DNA of 64,000 nt from Orobanche coerulescens. Lineage: Eukaryota > Streptophyta > Magnoliopsida > Lamiales > Orobanchaceae. Below the pieces are notes generated by a model, which saw only the letters and a list, made by a program, of their open reading frames with translations, was not told where the DNA came from and ran no database searches. Each line of letters begins with the position of its first letter. The first letter of the stretch is position 1. The translations under genes were made by a program, and so were the position numbers. This document shows positions 10,772-23,083 of the stretch, in pieces. The stretch lies in the NCBI GenBank assembly GCA_033398695.1, contig CM065804.1, positions 47,709,501 to 47,773,500 on the forward strand, written 5' to 3'.

Positions 10772-13253
10772 TGTAACACCCCATACTAGGCGAATATTAC
10801 AGTGTCGTGGACCCCCGACTGGGACCCACTAGGCGAATGAGGATTAATGAATTAAGTAATATAATTGTAATACCGAACCATATTATATCGTTAATTACTC
10901 CGATGAGGAGTTTCATTACAACACACCCAAGATCATACAGAACACATGCATATTTTATATGAAGATAAAATATACAACACTGAATAAAATGAGTATTCAA
11001 ATGGAAGTCTGCAGCGGAAATATAATGAAGTGAACACGAATGACTGAAAAGGACTGGGGTCCCCTACTAGTATCACTGGGACTCCTCGCCGTCAACGTTC
11101 TCTTCCCGTGCCTTAGCTTTGCCATGACCTGAAAACAACATCCCCCAACGGGGTCAGTTACATAGAACAACAATCCTCAAGAGTTGAACAATATACAACA
11201 ATCACATAAATGAATTAATGAATTAAGTCGAATGATGAGCATCAATGTACGCCCGAATGAAAAGCGTGAGAGGACAAATAGCCGAGTGTCCGGAGCCCCA
11301 CATATACACCCGTTATTGTCCTAATTAGTCTCACGGTCCAATGTGTCCGGAGTCCCGCGTATATACATTACCATGTGCACAGTCCAGTGTGTCTGGAGTC
11401 CCGCATATACACATGACCATAGTGTGCCCGACTAAAATTTCACACATGCGCCAACTGGCCATGCAACATAATTCCGGAAGATCACCAGAACAAAAATGAC
11501 CAAGGTGAGGAGTAATGAATAGAATCCTATAAGGATCAAGAACGGCTCATCGAGATGAAATAATGATACAACGAGTAATAGCTTCAATGAAATGATTTTG
11601 GAACCGTCGTTCCTTGTGAGTTACATGATGAGTTGATAAATACAAGTATCGACATGAACGATATATTATGAGTGAATTACATGTATGAATGAACAACAAC
11701 GTAAGTAATGAATATCCTTTTAACCGAGTAAGAATTTACTTACACAATACCGGTGTTGAAATGTCCTTCCTCGAACAACGTCCTAAAAAGAGATGTCGGT
11801 CGCTCGAACGACCTTGAATAACACAATTACCAATAATCCGCTCAATATACGTATCAAGCATGAATTACGACTAACTCAAAGGTCGATACAACAATATCCA
11901 AACTCATTGAGGCATTCAAACAACCACTTAGCGAACATCAACCCTTGATTATAACCAAAACCCAAATATATCGAAACCAACTCCAAAAAATGAGTAGTTC
12001 AATCCAACAAATACCTTCGATGATATCAATATTCCCATAGAAAACCACAACTCAAAGTTACGACAACTATACTCGGAAATCCCCCAAAATAACCAAAGTC
12101 AACATCAAGGGCTCTTGATTAATTCTCCAAATATTCATCAAATCCGAAAAACATATCAATAAATCCATAGGAATACATTTATTCAAGGTATATAATCCAT
12201 ATCTAACATATTCCAACAAGAATCCAAGCTTACATGAAGAAATCGGAAGGAAAATACCCAAAATCCGAAATTCTAGATCCAAGAAATAATTACCTTGATT
12301 TTATGTGTTGGAGAGGATGAAATGATGATAAATCCAAATGATAAGATTGAAGATGATGATGGATGAGTGCAGCTCGAAAAGATTTCTGCGAATCATCCAA
12401 AACCGCCCGGAATCGAAGTGAGAAGTGAAAATAATGAATCTGAGCCGGACTGTCCTATTTATAGTAATTCCAGTTTAGCGCACGCTAAGTCCTGATATTT
12501 AGCGTGCGTTAACAGGAATTCTGGGTAGTCCAGTACCCTTTGTCCAAAACGGTAGCGTGCGCTACGTACCTTTTGTAGCGTGCGCTACAACCATATACTT
12601 AGCGTGCGTTAACCTTGTGTTAGCGCGCGCTAACTGAATATCTGATGCTCGATCAAGTCCGTAACCTCCGTCCTCGACACGCTTGCGATAGCGCGCGCTA
12701 CATCCAATAATCAGCGTGCGCTACTGCCCCATTAGCGTACGCTAAAATCCACTCATAGCGTGTGCTAGGAATTATTCCAAAATTAGTCCAGTACCCACTG
12801 GACTCTACCTGATCGGCCTTAGCGCGTGCTATACTGACCGCATAGCGGGCGCTATCCAAACTTACTAGCGTGCGCTACTTACCATTCGTAGCGTGCGCTA
12901 CACCAACTCGACTGTAGTCCAGTGTCTTCTGGACTGCAGGCCTGAACCACATTAGCGTGCGCTAATACTGAGAGGTAGCATGCGCTACCCGTACTCAATT
13001 AGCGCACGCTAAAGAGAGTAGGTAGCGTGCGCTACTCCTCACACACAGCCCATTATGAAGATGACAATGGTGATGACCACGGTTCGATCCTCCAACCAGG
13101 TAGGACGACGGATAATAACTGATGTACGATACAATTACTCTGATCGGTGAATATGAACGATGAATGATCATTAATGAGTGAAAAATTACTGAGTGACAAT
13201 TACTGAATGATAATTACTGAATGATAATGACTGAATTACAACCGGGTATTACA
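10772..13253 (-). repeat. 5' LTR of Gypsy A (2482 bp)
   Basis: On the minus strand it begins TGTAATACCCGG and ends GGGGTGTTACA. It holds the CpG palindrome array (12474-13036). It also has degenerate repeats around 11280-11420 sharing TGTCCGGAGTCCCGC. The right flank ATCTG (13254) borders the SANT-like pseudogene region. Confidence 0.88.
12474..13036. repeat. Array of CpG-rich palindromes in LTR of Gypsy A
   Basis: About 18 copies by eye of TAGCGTGCGCTA or its reverse complement TAGCGCACGCTA, with variants, occur at roughly 30-bp spacing. Between them lie further inverted repeats such as AGTCCAGT...ACTGGACT (near 12785 and 12915). The flanking LTR is AT-rich, so the density of CG is striking. 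Part of the same array is at 2157-2450 in the other LTR. Confidence 0.85.
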
Positions 13254-13300
13254 ATCTGAATACAAAACTTCAAATGAATAACAAAAAATAATCTTAAAAT

Positions 13301-14142
13301 CGTTTGGAAAGTTTGAAAGTTTATTTTTCGCAATGGTATGATATGTTTCGTGGAAGTTCATTGAGTGGGTTTGCATGGCATTCTGATACCCAACTAATTG
13401 AAGCATGTGATGAAGTGTGTGAAAACTTGATTAATGTAAGTGTTTGTTTTACGTTTACTTAGTTTCTTATATATTTATGTTATTTTTCACAATATTAATT
13501 GTATTTGAGTTTGTTAAACAGTCAAAGCCTGAGGCAGTTTCCTTGAAGACAAAAAGTGTCAAACTATGATCAAATGTTGGTCTTATTTGCGAGAGATAGA
13601 ACTTCGGGAGCACATTCTGAAACAACAAAGGAGAAAAATGCCCGATTGAGCAAGACTGTGGACATCAAATTAGAAACTATTGCAGAAGTTGATGACTTAT
13701 TGAGAAGTAATGACGTTACACTGGAGAACCAACACATAGATGATGATGACGATGGCATTCAAGTGATATTTCCTACGTGTTTTTAACCTGAGCAAAATTC
13801 AAGTACGAAGAAGTGCAAAAGTAAAAAAAGAAAAGTTGTAGATGAAGATGAAGATGAACCATTTGAAACAAAGATTGTAAATGTTGTTGCAGATGTGGCT
13901 AATGTTATGAGGGAAGGTAACAAAGTTTTTGAAAGAGCTTACCATCACGAGTATACCGGTGATGAAATTTATAAAGAATTACAGCCGATGTGTTTGGAAC
14001 CCCATGAAATACCAGGTGCTCTCATGTATTTGGCGCGTAATCAAGCAGATGCAAGGACATTGTTTCACTCAACATACGGAAGGATCTACTAAAAACAATG
14101 ATGGGTGCGGGTAATTGGGTCACATGGGATGATAGTTGTTGA
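13301..14142 (+). pseudogene. Myb/SANT-like domain gene, 5'-truncated and frameshifted
   Basis: Exon 13301-13435 encodes VYFSQWYDMFRGSSLSGFAW and DTQLIEACDEVCENLIN. A GT-AG intron (13436-13521) follows, then SKPEAVSLKTK, NYDQMLVLFARDRTSGAHSE, a Lys-rich linker, and VMREGNKVFERAYH with the closing HEIPGALMYLARNQADARTL motif. This is the plant family of Myb/SANT-like, L10-interacting-MYB-type proteins, which includes PIF/Harbinger ORF1 relatives. A one-base loss near 13552, a stop at 13784 and another shift near 14090 break the frame; the reading resumes as GNWVTWDDS up to 14142. The Myb/SANT repeat itself is missing upstream, next to the LTR of element A. Confidence 0.75.
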
Positions 14143-15274
14143 TTTCTTGTTTTTTTTGACTTTAGATGTTTGGTTTTTGATTTTTGCTTCACGAATTGAA
14201 TTTTGGCTTTAAGAATCCTGTTATAATTAAAATGTATTGTTTGGGATAATTTCAACATTTAGGACAAATTCAAATGCATTTATTTCGTTGCAATTTTGAG
14301 TCATCCGTCAAAAGTATAATATTATTGTTGGTGTTAAATTATCAATTTTGGTGTGAATAGATTAAGAGTAGAATTGTAAAGTTGTTAGTTTCATTGACCA
14401 AGATCTGAATTCAAAAGATTAAAGTTGTTGTTTTCCTTTCTCTTCATTTCAACTCAGGAACACATTTTTTTTCCTAATTTTCCTTTCATTTCCTTCGAAC
14501 GGGAATAAGAAAGTAGTTATTCCTTTACTAAAACTCAACAAGGTGTAAAGCCATGCCCGAAGAGAGATCAATAAGGTTCTGAAAATAACTAACATTCAAA
14601 GAATTATTATTGTTATGAAACCCCTCGGTAGAAAGCAAAGGACTCTCGGGTGAACTTTAGACGACTCAATCATATTCCTCCAGGTCACTGGATTTTGTAG
14701 TGTCGAGCATGTTAGACTAATTAAAATTAGCCATCGCATAATAGATCAACTTCCAACCCCTACACTGTTGAGCACTTGCTGCTGCGGAGACCATTACTTG
14801 GTAAGTTCCTCAAATCACCAATGCCACATCTGGATCTGAAAATGTATCGACAGTTGAAAAAATTCCCAAACTATCGATAACACTAATGAAATGTGTCATG
14901 CCCTTATTAAATGTGTCATGCCCTTATTCTAAAGTCCCGACAACAGTTGATTTCCTTGGAATAGCCAAAGGAAGGACAAGGTGCATTTGCCCCATCAGAG
15001 ATTAGGTTAGTCGAGCTCAATAAAATATCAGTTTTCACAACTAACAATAAAATAGAACAGATATAACAATAAAATAACAGGCCAGAAATGAAAAACATTT
15101 GCATCCTACCAAGCCAAACAACCATCGTTACAGAAGAGTACTAATCGAGTCACGAAGCGAATGAAGGCAAGAAAAACAGACTGCAGCAGTTAACATTCCA
15201 AGACTTTTTGTACAGCAGCAGCTCAAATATCCTTTCTCATAATTGGGAACAAACTTTTATATTAAAACAAAACA
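14143..15274. other. Intergenic DNA
   Basis: No coding or element signature recognised. A 20-bp unit AAATGTGTCATGCCCTTATT is duplicated in tandem near 14888-14927. The part next to 15275 should contain the 3' UTR of the export adaptor gene on the minus strand. Confidence 0.6.
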
Positions 15275-18200
15275 TCAAGACTGCATGGCTTCAGCATGAT
15301 AGCTATCCAATTCCTTGTCAAGTTCATCAGCTGATTTCTCAACATTTTTCTTTACCCTGCGGGTGCCTCCACGCCCACGTCCACGGCCACCACGTCCACG
15401 GCCACCGACACCGACACCACGTCCACGGCCATTGCTTGAACCACCTTGGCCCCTTTGCCTGTCCAGATTTAAGCAAGCAACAGCACATCATAAGTAACTA
15501 TCTAATCTTAAAAGATTTTCTAGCTTCTCATGAGCCAAACCCAACAAAACATGTAAATGCTTTTCAGCTCAATACTTCAAATTTAGAGTAGAACAACAAA
15601 TAATTCCTGAGGTTCCCAACACTAAATATGATGCAAAATCAGAATTGTAATCTAGTAAGCATCATCCATTTCAGAGCATATACGTGAACGAAACTCGAAT
15701 TACACCTTGGTCACTGTCCAACTTATTGCAGTGAGTTCAAAAGTCACAGCCAAAAAAAAAAAAAAGATCTACGCTTAAACCCTTATACCCATCTCATCAT
15801 GCAAACAGAGATTAAGGTATATTACTCCTACGATTTAGAGTACTTCAAAATCACACAATGCTATGCCGCCCTGACAACCAAGGTAGGATCTTAGACTGAC
15901 AGCGAAAAGGTAATTAACTGACAAAAAAAAAAAGAAACATGACATTATTAAGGCATCATAAACTAAACCTACATCCATACCACTCCCCATTGCATGGACC
16001 TAAAAACAAGACAGCAGACAAGAAAGAACAGCTCATTTAGCAACGTACACAAAACTGCGATTAGACGATATAAAGCCACCTCGAGAACGCGCAGGTCCAG
16101 GCCTGCATAGAAAGAAAAAATCAGTTTAAAGCAAAAATTAGAAAAAAAATCTAAAACCCATACGAACTAAAAAGAAAAACTAAAAAACCATCAGTCATGG
16201 TTCAAACATAGCAATTCAAGAAACAGCATACAATCAGTAGAGAAACTAAACCACTACTACTGGTACATGACCATACATTACTTGCTCACGAAGATTAACT
16301 AACAGTGGCAACAAAAATCAAAACGAAACTAATTAATAAAATAGAGCGTCACGGAATGTACAAATTAACACAAGTAAAGTTAGAAAAACTAAATCACTTA
16401 CATCATAACAACAGTCCTCTTTTTTCCATTTGCACCACCAACATTTACGCGAGCTGAAATGGAGGTATCCAAATTGGGACCTACAATCTCAATCTTCATA
16501 GGCCTCCCATCCAATTGGACATTGTTATACCGCTTAAATGCTTGAAAAGCATCACTTCTTCTGGCAAAAACCACCTCAGCTGAACCCTGTTTCACATGAA
16601 GGAATTAAACTTGGAAGGAAAAGTACTGTTGGAGAAACCAAGTACAGAGAAAACAAGCATATAATAAGTAACATGATCCTGCTTTCATACACAAAAGCAA
16701 GCTAGATTCAAGTTTTCAGCAATGAAACTCCAGCCAAAATTCAAACAGAATTGAAGTCTACTTGTATATAAAAAGGAGAGATCATAAACCGCGTGATGGT
16801 TTCACCAAATTCAACCAGTTGTTTTAATTATGGAGCTTGATTTAGTAATAGGAATCACATTGTCAAAGAATTTCATGCGACATCTTGTAACTGAAAAAAG
16901 AGTGTCTCATGCACCAGATCACCACTCTTGGTAATATAGACAAACAGACATCGACAATGTTTATCCCCAAGAATCATGACAGGAAAAACAAAGACAAAGA
17001 GTAGATAGTCGCATTATTTTCAGTTTGGAAAAATAAAAATAAACTACATGAAGTACTTGGGTTTTTCTGTTTGATAGAATACAGCGTTCAATTGGATGCA
17101 AGAAACAATTGAAATTTTTTCTGAAAAATAATAAATAAACATAACAGAACCCATAATTGTGACCAAAGCAGTATTCTACCAGGCTTGTCCAGTTTGTAGT
17201 AAAACCTACCAATCATAGTGAATACTCTCAAACTAATGAACTTCACCATTAAAAGCAAGTCAAAAAGGTTGAAGGAACAAACTCAATAAAAATGGGTCAA
17301 CAGATTAGCATGTTTATGATGCAAGTAAAAACGAATTAGATCATTCCTTGTGTAACTACCACCAAATTAGACTTCAGAAATACTGAGGTGTCTCCAAATC
17401 AAGAATATTTAAGAGATTTAATATAGACAAGGCTGACTGAATTACACAATTGGATATCTCATTGGAATGAAGAATAGGAGGACCATAACAGTATCCACTC
17501 ATGCAATTTCATGATATGCACGATGCACCTATTAGAACGAAAGATTACACTCCACAGAACCACATTCTATTGAAGAGAGACGAACCAACTCAAAAATGAA
17601 CATGGTATGCAATTTTAGAAATTGTAGAAAATAAATGAACCAATACTGCACTAATATATCACACAAAGCCCTGAACTTACACTTGGGCGCCCATTTTTGT
17701 CAAAGTGAATTGCATATCGAATCAACTCTCCAATCTCCAAAAACAGCTCCTGCGTAGCAAGTCTTTTCAGCAACTCAACATAAACCCATTGCAAAGATCA
17801 ATAAAATATCAAAACAGCACAGCTCAATTAATACCCTTATATCCTCGTTGGACACCCCAACATCCAAGTTGGATATATACAACTTTGTACCAGCTTCCAA
17901 CCCTGATAAACCAGCAGCTTTAAGACTGTCTTCAAACAGACTATTCTGCCATGGTAAATTCTTGGTTCTGCGGACGGACTGATGCAAGCAAACCAAAACA
18001 TATATCGAGATTGCGAAAAGGGAATGTCAGCACATGACCAAAAATTAAAAAATTCCGCTCTTCAAGAGAAAGTGGATATCAGCAAAGTTCCAGGATGAAG
18101 TCAATGGAAAAGCTCAAACAGAATTATTAAGCCATTGAAAATAACGGTATGCAAATTAGTCTATACGGGAATGAGATTTTCCACACACGCCAGTTAGAGC

Positions 18201-18990
18201 CATGCAGGAGGTGAGAGCCCAGTCCTGTATTCAACGAAGGAAGTCACCTCTGCAGGGAGCCATGAACTGAGATATGACTGAAATTTCGCCCCAGAGTAAC
18301 TCACGAGTATTGCAATGGTAGCCATCACAAGAGAATTGGTATCCATCAATTACTCCCCCTCTAAGTTTGGTAATGACAAACTAGAAGAGATCTTGATTAA
18401 GCAATTATCAATATTGACCACTAAAAAGATCGAGCCTCAAATGATTAATGGATTTTAAATTGGTGAAAGATCTTAAGTTTGAAAATATAGGCTCCTCTAT
18501 ATGAGACGCTACACAGAGTTCCACCAAATCTTCCACTTTAGATAAATATCCACTGGAGAGTGCTCGACAAAACCCATAATAAGAGAAGAGTCATCAGGAT
18601 CTTAAAGCATTCACTGGAATATAACAGCCGTTTTTCCTCGCTGAGGAACAGTGGCCATCTCCCAGGACCAAATATTGTCACAAATCTCGCAAATTCAAGT
18701 TTCTAAGGCAAAACAAGAGAACCTTCATGTGGGTACTACATCATAGCAGATTTGTCTATGTAATTCATAAGACATCCATAGTTTGAGCTTGCCTTGGAAA
18801 TCGCAAATGACGATGGTCGAGCATTTACTCCAAGAGGATTTCTGCGAGGAGCTCCAAACGATCTTCCACCACCTCTCGATGGCCCTCCGGACGCTCTCCA
18901 ACGCCGGGGCCTGCCTTGTCCTTGGCCTCCTCTTTCATAATTTTTCCTGTTCTTTATCATATCATCCAGAGACATATCCAAAGACGCCAT
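15275..18990 (-). CDS. ALY: ALY/REF mRNA export adaptor (THO complex subunit 4-like)
   Basis: Nuclear RNA-binding adaptor that links spliced mRNA to the UAP56/TREX export pathway. Six coding exons on the minus strand fit in phase: 18793-18990, 17835-17978, 17681-17749, 16402-16586, 16049-16102, 15275-15458, giving 277 residues. The N-terminus MASLDMSLDDMIK is the UAP56-binding motif. An Arg/Gly-rich stretch (about 20-55) and RRTKNLPWQ follow. The RRM spans about 98-175 (RNP2 LYISNLD; NGRPSGSAEVVF; YNNVQLDGRPMKIEIVG). An RGG-rich tail (about 220-250) precedes the C-terminal helix KSADELDKELDSYHAEAM. Length and layout match plant ALY3/ALY4-type proteins. Intron 1 would use a GC donor (AAG|GCAAGC); the other introns are GT-AG. 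The start is chosen by the conserved motif. No break is seen, so the gene looks functional. Confidence 0.92.
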
Positions 18991-19599
18991 AGACGATAAA
19001 CAACTGTAAGATTCCACCAACCGAAGTAAATCTGCAAGCGCACAACATATTAGCACCAGTCCAAAAAAGGATCCATCCCATCAATAACTAACTATGAGTT
19101 CAATTGCAACAGGAAAAGCTATTCAAATTCTTACAAACATATAAGTCTAAGGTAGTTGTAGTGAAACTCGAACAGCATGAAGTAGCACAAGTAACATTGT
19201 GCAAATTGTACAAGGTCAAGCAAATTGGAGAAACAAAAAAAATAAGGACAAGAGCATGTTTTGCTAACAGAACAGCAGTTCTAACAGTGCTAGGAGTTCT
19301 TACAATTACTAATTTCACTACTTCCTAGGCTAAGCAATCATATTTATCCCTTGGAAATCATATATTATGGGACTAGATCTAAACGATATCATAAGCCATA
19401 TAATCTATCAAGGGTCGGGATAATTTGATTTCAATGATAAAAATAACCATTTGTAAATTTATAAAAAAAAAGGAAAGAAAATCCAATGTCGTCAAAACCA
19501 AATCTATAAAGGAATAAAACGCGATATTCGAAAATTTCGAAAAAAAAAATGATATTTCAACATATAGAATAATAGATCAGCCAATATCTCTAAAAGTAC

Positions 19600-19835
19600 C
19601 TGAATCAGCTCGTAGAATACAAAAACAGGAACAAAACCTTCGAAAAGTCTTTATGAGAGACTCGCAATACAGAATTACAGGGGTACAAAAATAAGAAAAC
19701 GAGAAGGACAAGGATAGGAAACGGAGATCTGACGGAGGAAGAGGTGATTTACGAACGAGTTTATGAAGGAATTGATTGTGGCGGGGGGGGGGGGGGGGGG
19801 GGGACACAGAGCTAGGGTTTCAGAGGAGAGTAGAG
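19600..19835 (-). other. 5' non-coding exon of the export adaptor gene
   Basis: The minus strand reads a TATA box, a short C/T-rich leader with the telo-box-like AAACCCTAGC (19811-19820), a run of 21 C, and a donor ATTCAG|GTACTT at 19599. The acceptor is TTGCAG at 19032-19033, so the coding exon starts at 19031 with 41 bp of leader before the ATG. The intron spans 19032-19599. The upstream edge is estimated from the TATA box. Confidence 0.65.
19783..19803. repeat. (G)21 homopolymer
   Basis: Twenty-one consecutive G on the plus strand, which is (C)21 in the 5' UTR of the export adaptor transcript. It could form G-quadruplex or i-motif structure, and is also a common place for sequencing length error. 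Confidence 0.9.
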
Positions 19836-19844
19836 ACGGAGAGA

Positions 19845-19853
19845 TTATATAAA
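19845..19853 (-). promoter_or_regulatory. TATA box of the export adaptor gene
   Basis: The minus strand reads TTTATATAAT about 30 bp upstream of the pyrimidine-rich leader. Its position relative to the telo-box-like motif and 5' UTR is typical of plant housekeeping promoters. Confidence 0.6.
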
Positions 19854-19986
19854 GGAGGGGTGAACAGAATTTGTGGTACAACGGTATCAGACACATGGGC
19901 TTTGCAGGTGTAGATATGGGCTTTTGGATTACAAAATATTATTATGGGTAAACTATAAAGTATCACAAAATTATCATAATTTTATA

Positions 19987-20186
19987 CTCCCTCCGTCCCA
20001 TCGATCTTGGTTTATATTTCTTTTTTGGCCGTCCCAAGATACTTGGTCATTTCCTTTTTGAGACACCTTTATCTCTCATAACTTTAAATAATATATATTC
20101 GTATTATCATTTTACACACTACTTTTCAGTTTTTCTTAAATCCCGTGCCGAAAAGAAAATGCTCAAGATGGGTGGGACGGAGGGAG
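19987..20186. mobile_element. Stowaway MITE (200 bp)
   Basis: Terminal inverted repeats CTCCCTCCGTCCC and GGGACGGAGGGAG are flanked by TA on both sides (19985-19986 and 20187-20188). These are the canonical Tc1/Mariner Stowaway ends and TA target duplication. It is non-coding and lies about 140 bp upstream of the TATA box of the export adaptor gene, so it may affect that promoter. Confidence 0.95.
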
Positions 20187-20188
20187 TA

Positions 20189-21634
20189 ATAATTACTGGT
20201 TGGTATATACTCTATTAAGTAATTAAAAATACTATTTATAAGTATTTAAATACAATATATTTTATATATCGAATAACTGATAAAATATATTATTTCAAAA
20301 AATTAAATTATTAATTATAAGTATTCAATGTATCAGTTTTATAAGTATTTTTTATGTTAAAGTAATATAATTAATTTATAAATATTATATAGATACATAA
20401 CTATTAATTTTTGACCAACTATAATATGTGAGCTTTCCATTCAAATTGGTTTGGATCATATAACATGAATTATTTTTTAACGTCGCCAACAATTAGAAAA
20501 TTAATTAATAACAATAAAACAAATAAATATATGAGTATAGAAAAATAAATTGACTCAAAAGGAAAAAACATTCAAATATTGAGAATAGCCACTGAAAAAA
20601 TTGAAAAGTATAAAAAATAGTCCTGGATAAAGAATAAAATAAAGTAAAATCAGAAAAGATTAAGGAATCAGTGGCAGATGGAATCGAATATAGGTAATAA
20701 CAATAATAAATAATAATGATAATAATAATAATGATAATAAAAGAATCAAAATTAACTGTTCAAAGTTGACCCATTATTATCTAATTCCCCAAATTATGTA
20801 ACTTATCCTCTCTTTTTTTTAAGGACTAATGCCCAATATGATGAGTTTCAATTAGGTAAAAATTAATTTCAGGTAGTAAAAAACTGTTTTATTCAGTAAA
20901 AATTAATTATTGTATATGCTTTTTACGATAAATATAATAATATGTTAAATGCTTCTTGATTTTAGTTGCAATTCGCTAAAAAAGTTAAATTCTTCTATTG
21001 CGTTTAATACCCTTCCAATAAAACTTCCACCATTTCTCTGCTAAATATTATCGTATGTAAGGAATTTCAAATAAATATCTTCTATAGCTAAAGTCAACAA
21101 AAGTTTATTTGATCAATAAATAATATTAACAATAATAATTATAATAATAGTAAATGATACATTATTCTAGTGGTAAAAATCAAAATTTGGGAAAAATCTT
21201 AAATTTTAATTAAAATAGGATATTACTTCATTTTTCTTCAAATTGGAGGGGCCGTCAAAGAATTTCCTCTTGCCAAAGTCCTTTGCATGTTCCTCAAATG
21301 ACTCTTAACATATCAATTAGCAATCATCTTATCATCATTTGTTCTTCATAATTTTATTCGCTTGTGCGAGTTAACAATACCAATTTCATAAAGTGCGGAA
21401 GTGTGCTATGTGCTCGAGCGACGACGCCCGGCCTATTGAACTCACAGTTTCGCTGGCCTGGAGTTCACCATGTTTTATGAAGGCAGAAAAACAAAAATAA
21501 ATGATGTTAAAAATGAATAGCGCAATAAATTTGACAACCAATTAAAAGTTTTGAGGATGGAAAAATCTTATGAATGTCGGTCATTATAAAAAACATAAAT
21601 ATCTTTATGAAGATGTAAAATATCCATAAACCTT
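20189..21634. other. AT-rich intergenic DNA
   Basis: Very AT-rich, with an (AAT)n-like microsatellite at about 20698-20742 (AATAAT/GATAAT units). No ORF, TIR pair or gene fragment recognised. It runs into the target-site copy CGCAT (21635-21639) of element B. Confidence 0.6.
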
Positions 21635-21639
21635 CGCAT

Positions 21640-21863
21640 TGTTAAGAATTGTTGAAATATATCACTTCTCGTAATGCGTAACAAGATAATGTATTATAAT
21701 ATGTGAATGACTATTATGTTCCTGATGTAATTATACAATTACGATTGTGCCATCTGAAGTTTTCCTATAAATAGGACTTCAGTTATTAATGAAATATATA
21801 CTTCAGAATCATTCTCTCTATTCTCTTTCTAAATCCTCTCTATAATATTTCGGTTTTATAACA
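21640..21863 (+). repeat. 5' LTR of element B
   Basis: Begins TGTTAAGAATTGTTG and ends TTTTATAACA. It contains a TATA-like CCTATAAATAGG at about 21766-21777, the likely element promoter. Confidence 0.9.
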
Positions 21864-22050
21864 CGTTATCAGCACGAAGGTTCTAATCCTTACCAAAAAG
21901 TTTCAAACAAAACACAAAAACCTCTCTCAACAGCGCAAACAGGAAAATCTATTTCCTCAAAAAAAAAACATTAAATACGTAGAAAAAAAAAGGCAGACTG
22001 CTTTTAACCGGGTTTTTTTTCAGAATTCGTGTCGTACCTACCTATAATCA

Positions 22051-22461
22051 ATGGAGGTTGGGGCAGATGAAAGAGGGAACAGAAGAATAAAGCTAATCTG
22101 CCCGTCGGTATCCTCCAAAACAGTCCAAATAAGTGCATGTGATGAGCAGAAACTGGACTTCGGGTCAATTGCTCGGGCTTTCGGGCTCGACCCGAGTACT
22201 CTGAAGCTCAACGGTCACTTCATCAGCAGAGGGGTCGATCTCATAGCTTCTTCGGTGACGTGGAAGTCTCTGACCGGCTTCTTCTCTGCCCACGGGTTGT
22301 CCACCGGCGCCGATGACTCTGATGCCCTCGTTGTTGACGGCAAGTTTTCCAGAACCGGCTATAAAAATCTGGTTCCAACACAAGAAGATAACGATGTAAG
22401 GAAAAGAAAATGTATTCCTCTCAATCTCTTGCTCCATCCATGGCCAATCTCTCACTCTTTG
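22051..22461 (+). CDS. Host-like exon inside element B, uncharacterised plant protein
   Basis: An open frame starts at ATG 22051, only 187 bp after the 5' LTR, where gag would normally begin. It encodes an acidic, non-repetitive protein with RRIKLICPSVSSKTV, LDFGSIARAFGLDPSTLKLN, GHFISRGVDLIASSVTWKSL and LSTGADDSDALVVDGK. The codon use and sequence look like a real conserved protein, and I believe similar uncharacterised plant proteins with the GVDLIASSVTWKSL motif exist. The frame meets a good donor (TTG|GTATGT at 22462), after which readings become low-complexity. It bears no resemblance to Copia gag. Likely a captured first exon; function unknown. Confidence 0.5.
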
Positions 22462-23078
22462 GTATGTATGTATATCTCAAGAAAAAAAAAAAAAAGAGAA
22501 AACACGAAACGGAAGATAAGAAGTTCGGTTTTTCTTACATATAAGATACATATGATGTCAGAATTGATTGTTCTTGATACCACTGTGACCCATTTCACGA
22601 GAGCTTCAATTTAACACTAATATTGATATGTTGATTATAATCCTTTTAATATCTGTCATTATCAAAATTTATTAAAATGTACAAATTAGTACATTGATTC
22701 CCTCCAAAATATTAAAAGGACTTGTGCATATATGTCCTTGTACTGTGAAAATTTATAAAGTGGTATGTGTAATATTGCGGGACGACCAGGCGGCACTGAT
22801 GCCGACAACTGGGGTCGATGATGACTTTTAATGATTCAACCAACTACCACATGATTATACTTTGAGAAAATGGTTGGACGAACCTGCTCCAGAAGAAGCA
22901 GTTAAATATTTACTAATCTAATTCCTGACTTTATTATAATTATCTTCAAGTGGTGGTTGAAACCATCTTTTTGTTGAGCTTACATTATGTAAATATTACT
23001 ATACCTCCCATGTGATAGTCTGATTATCATAAGATGGATGGTGATACCTCCCATATGATAATTAATTACCACAAGATG
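22462..23078. other. Interior of element B, left of the nested Tat element
   Basis: AT-rich non-coding sequence. The motif ACCTCCCATGTGATAG...ATTATCATAAGATGGATGG starts here (about 23005) and repeats across the insertion to 34740, confirming that both sides belong to one element. Confidence 0.6.
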
Positions 23079-23083
23079 GACGG

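Larger units (their letters stand above)
2157..13253 (-). mobile_element. Chromodomain Gypsy retrotransposon A (Tekay/Del-like), degenerate
   Basis: On the minus strand the order is 5' LTR (10772-13253), PBS, gag, protease, RT, RNase H, integrase, chromodomain, polypurine tract and 3' LTR (up to 2658, broken by the Angela-like element). A C-terminal chromodomain after integrase places it among the chromoviruses; the long LTRs and gag-pol layout fit the Tekay (Del) clade. In-frame stops in gag and frameshifts between RT and RNase H make it inactive. It carries two later insertions: the solo LTR at 2772-5668 and the Angela-like element at its left edge. Its right flank is ATCTG; the matching TSD would lie left of the window. 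Confidence 0.88.

Noticed and set aside
15208..15591. Plus-strand ORF with His/Arg-rich repeats
   Set aside because: It is the antisense of the RGG-coding last exon of the ALY gene on the minus strand, whose frame and splice sites are well supported.
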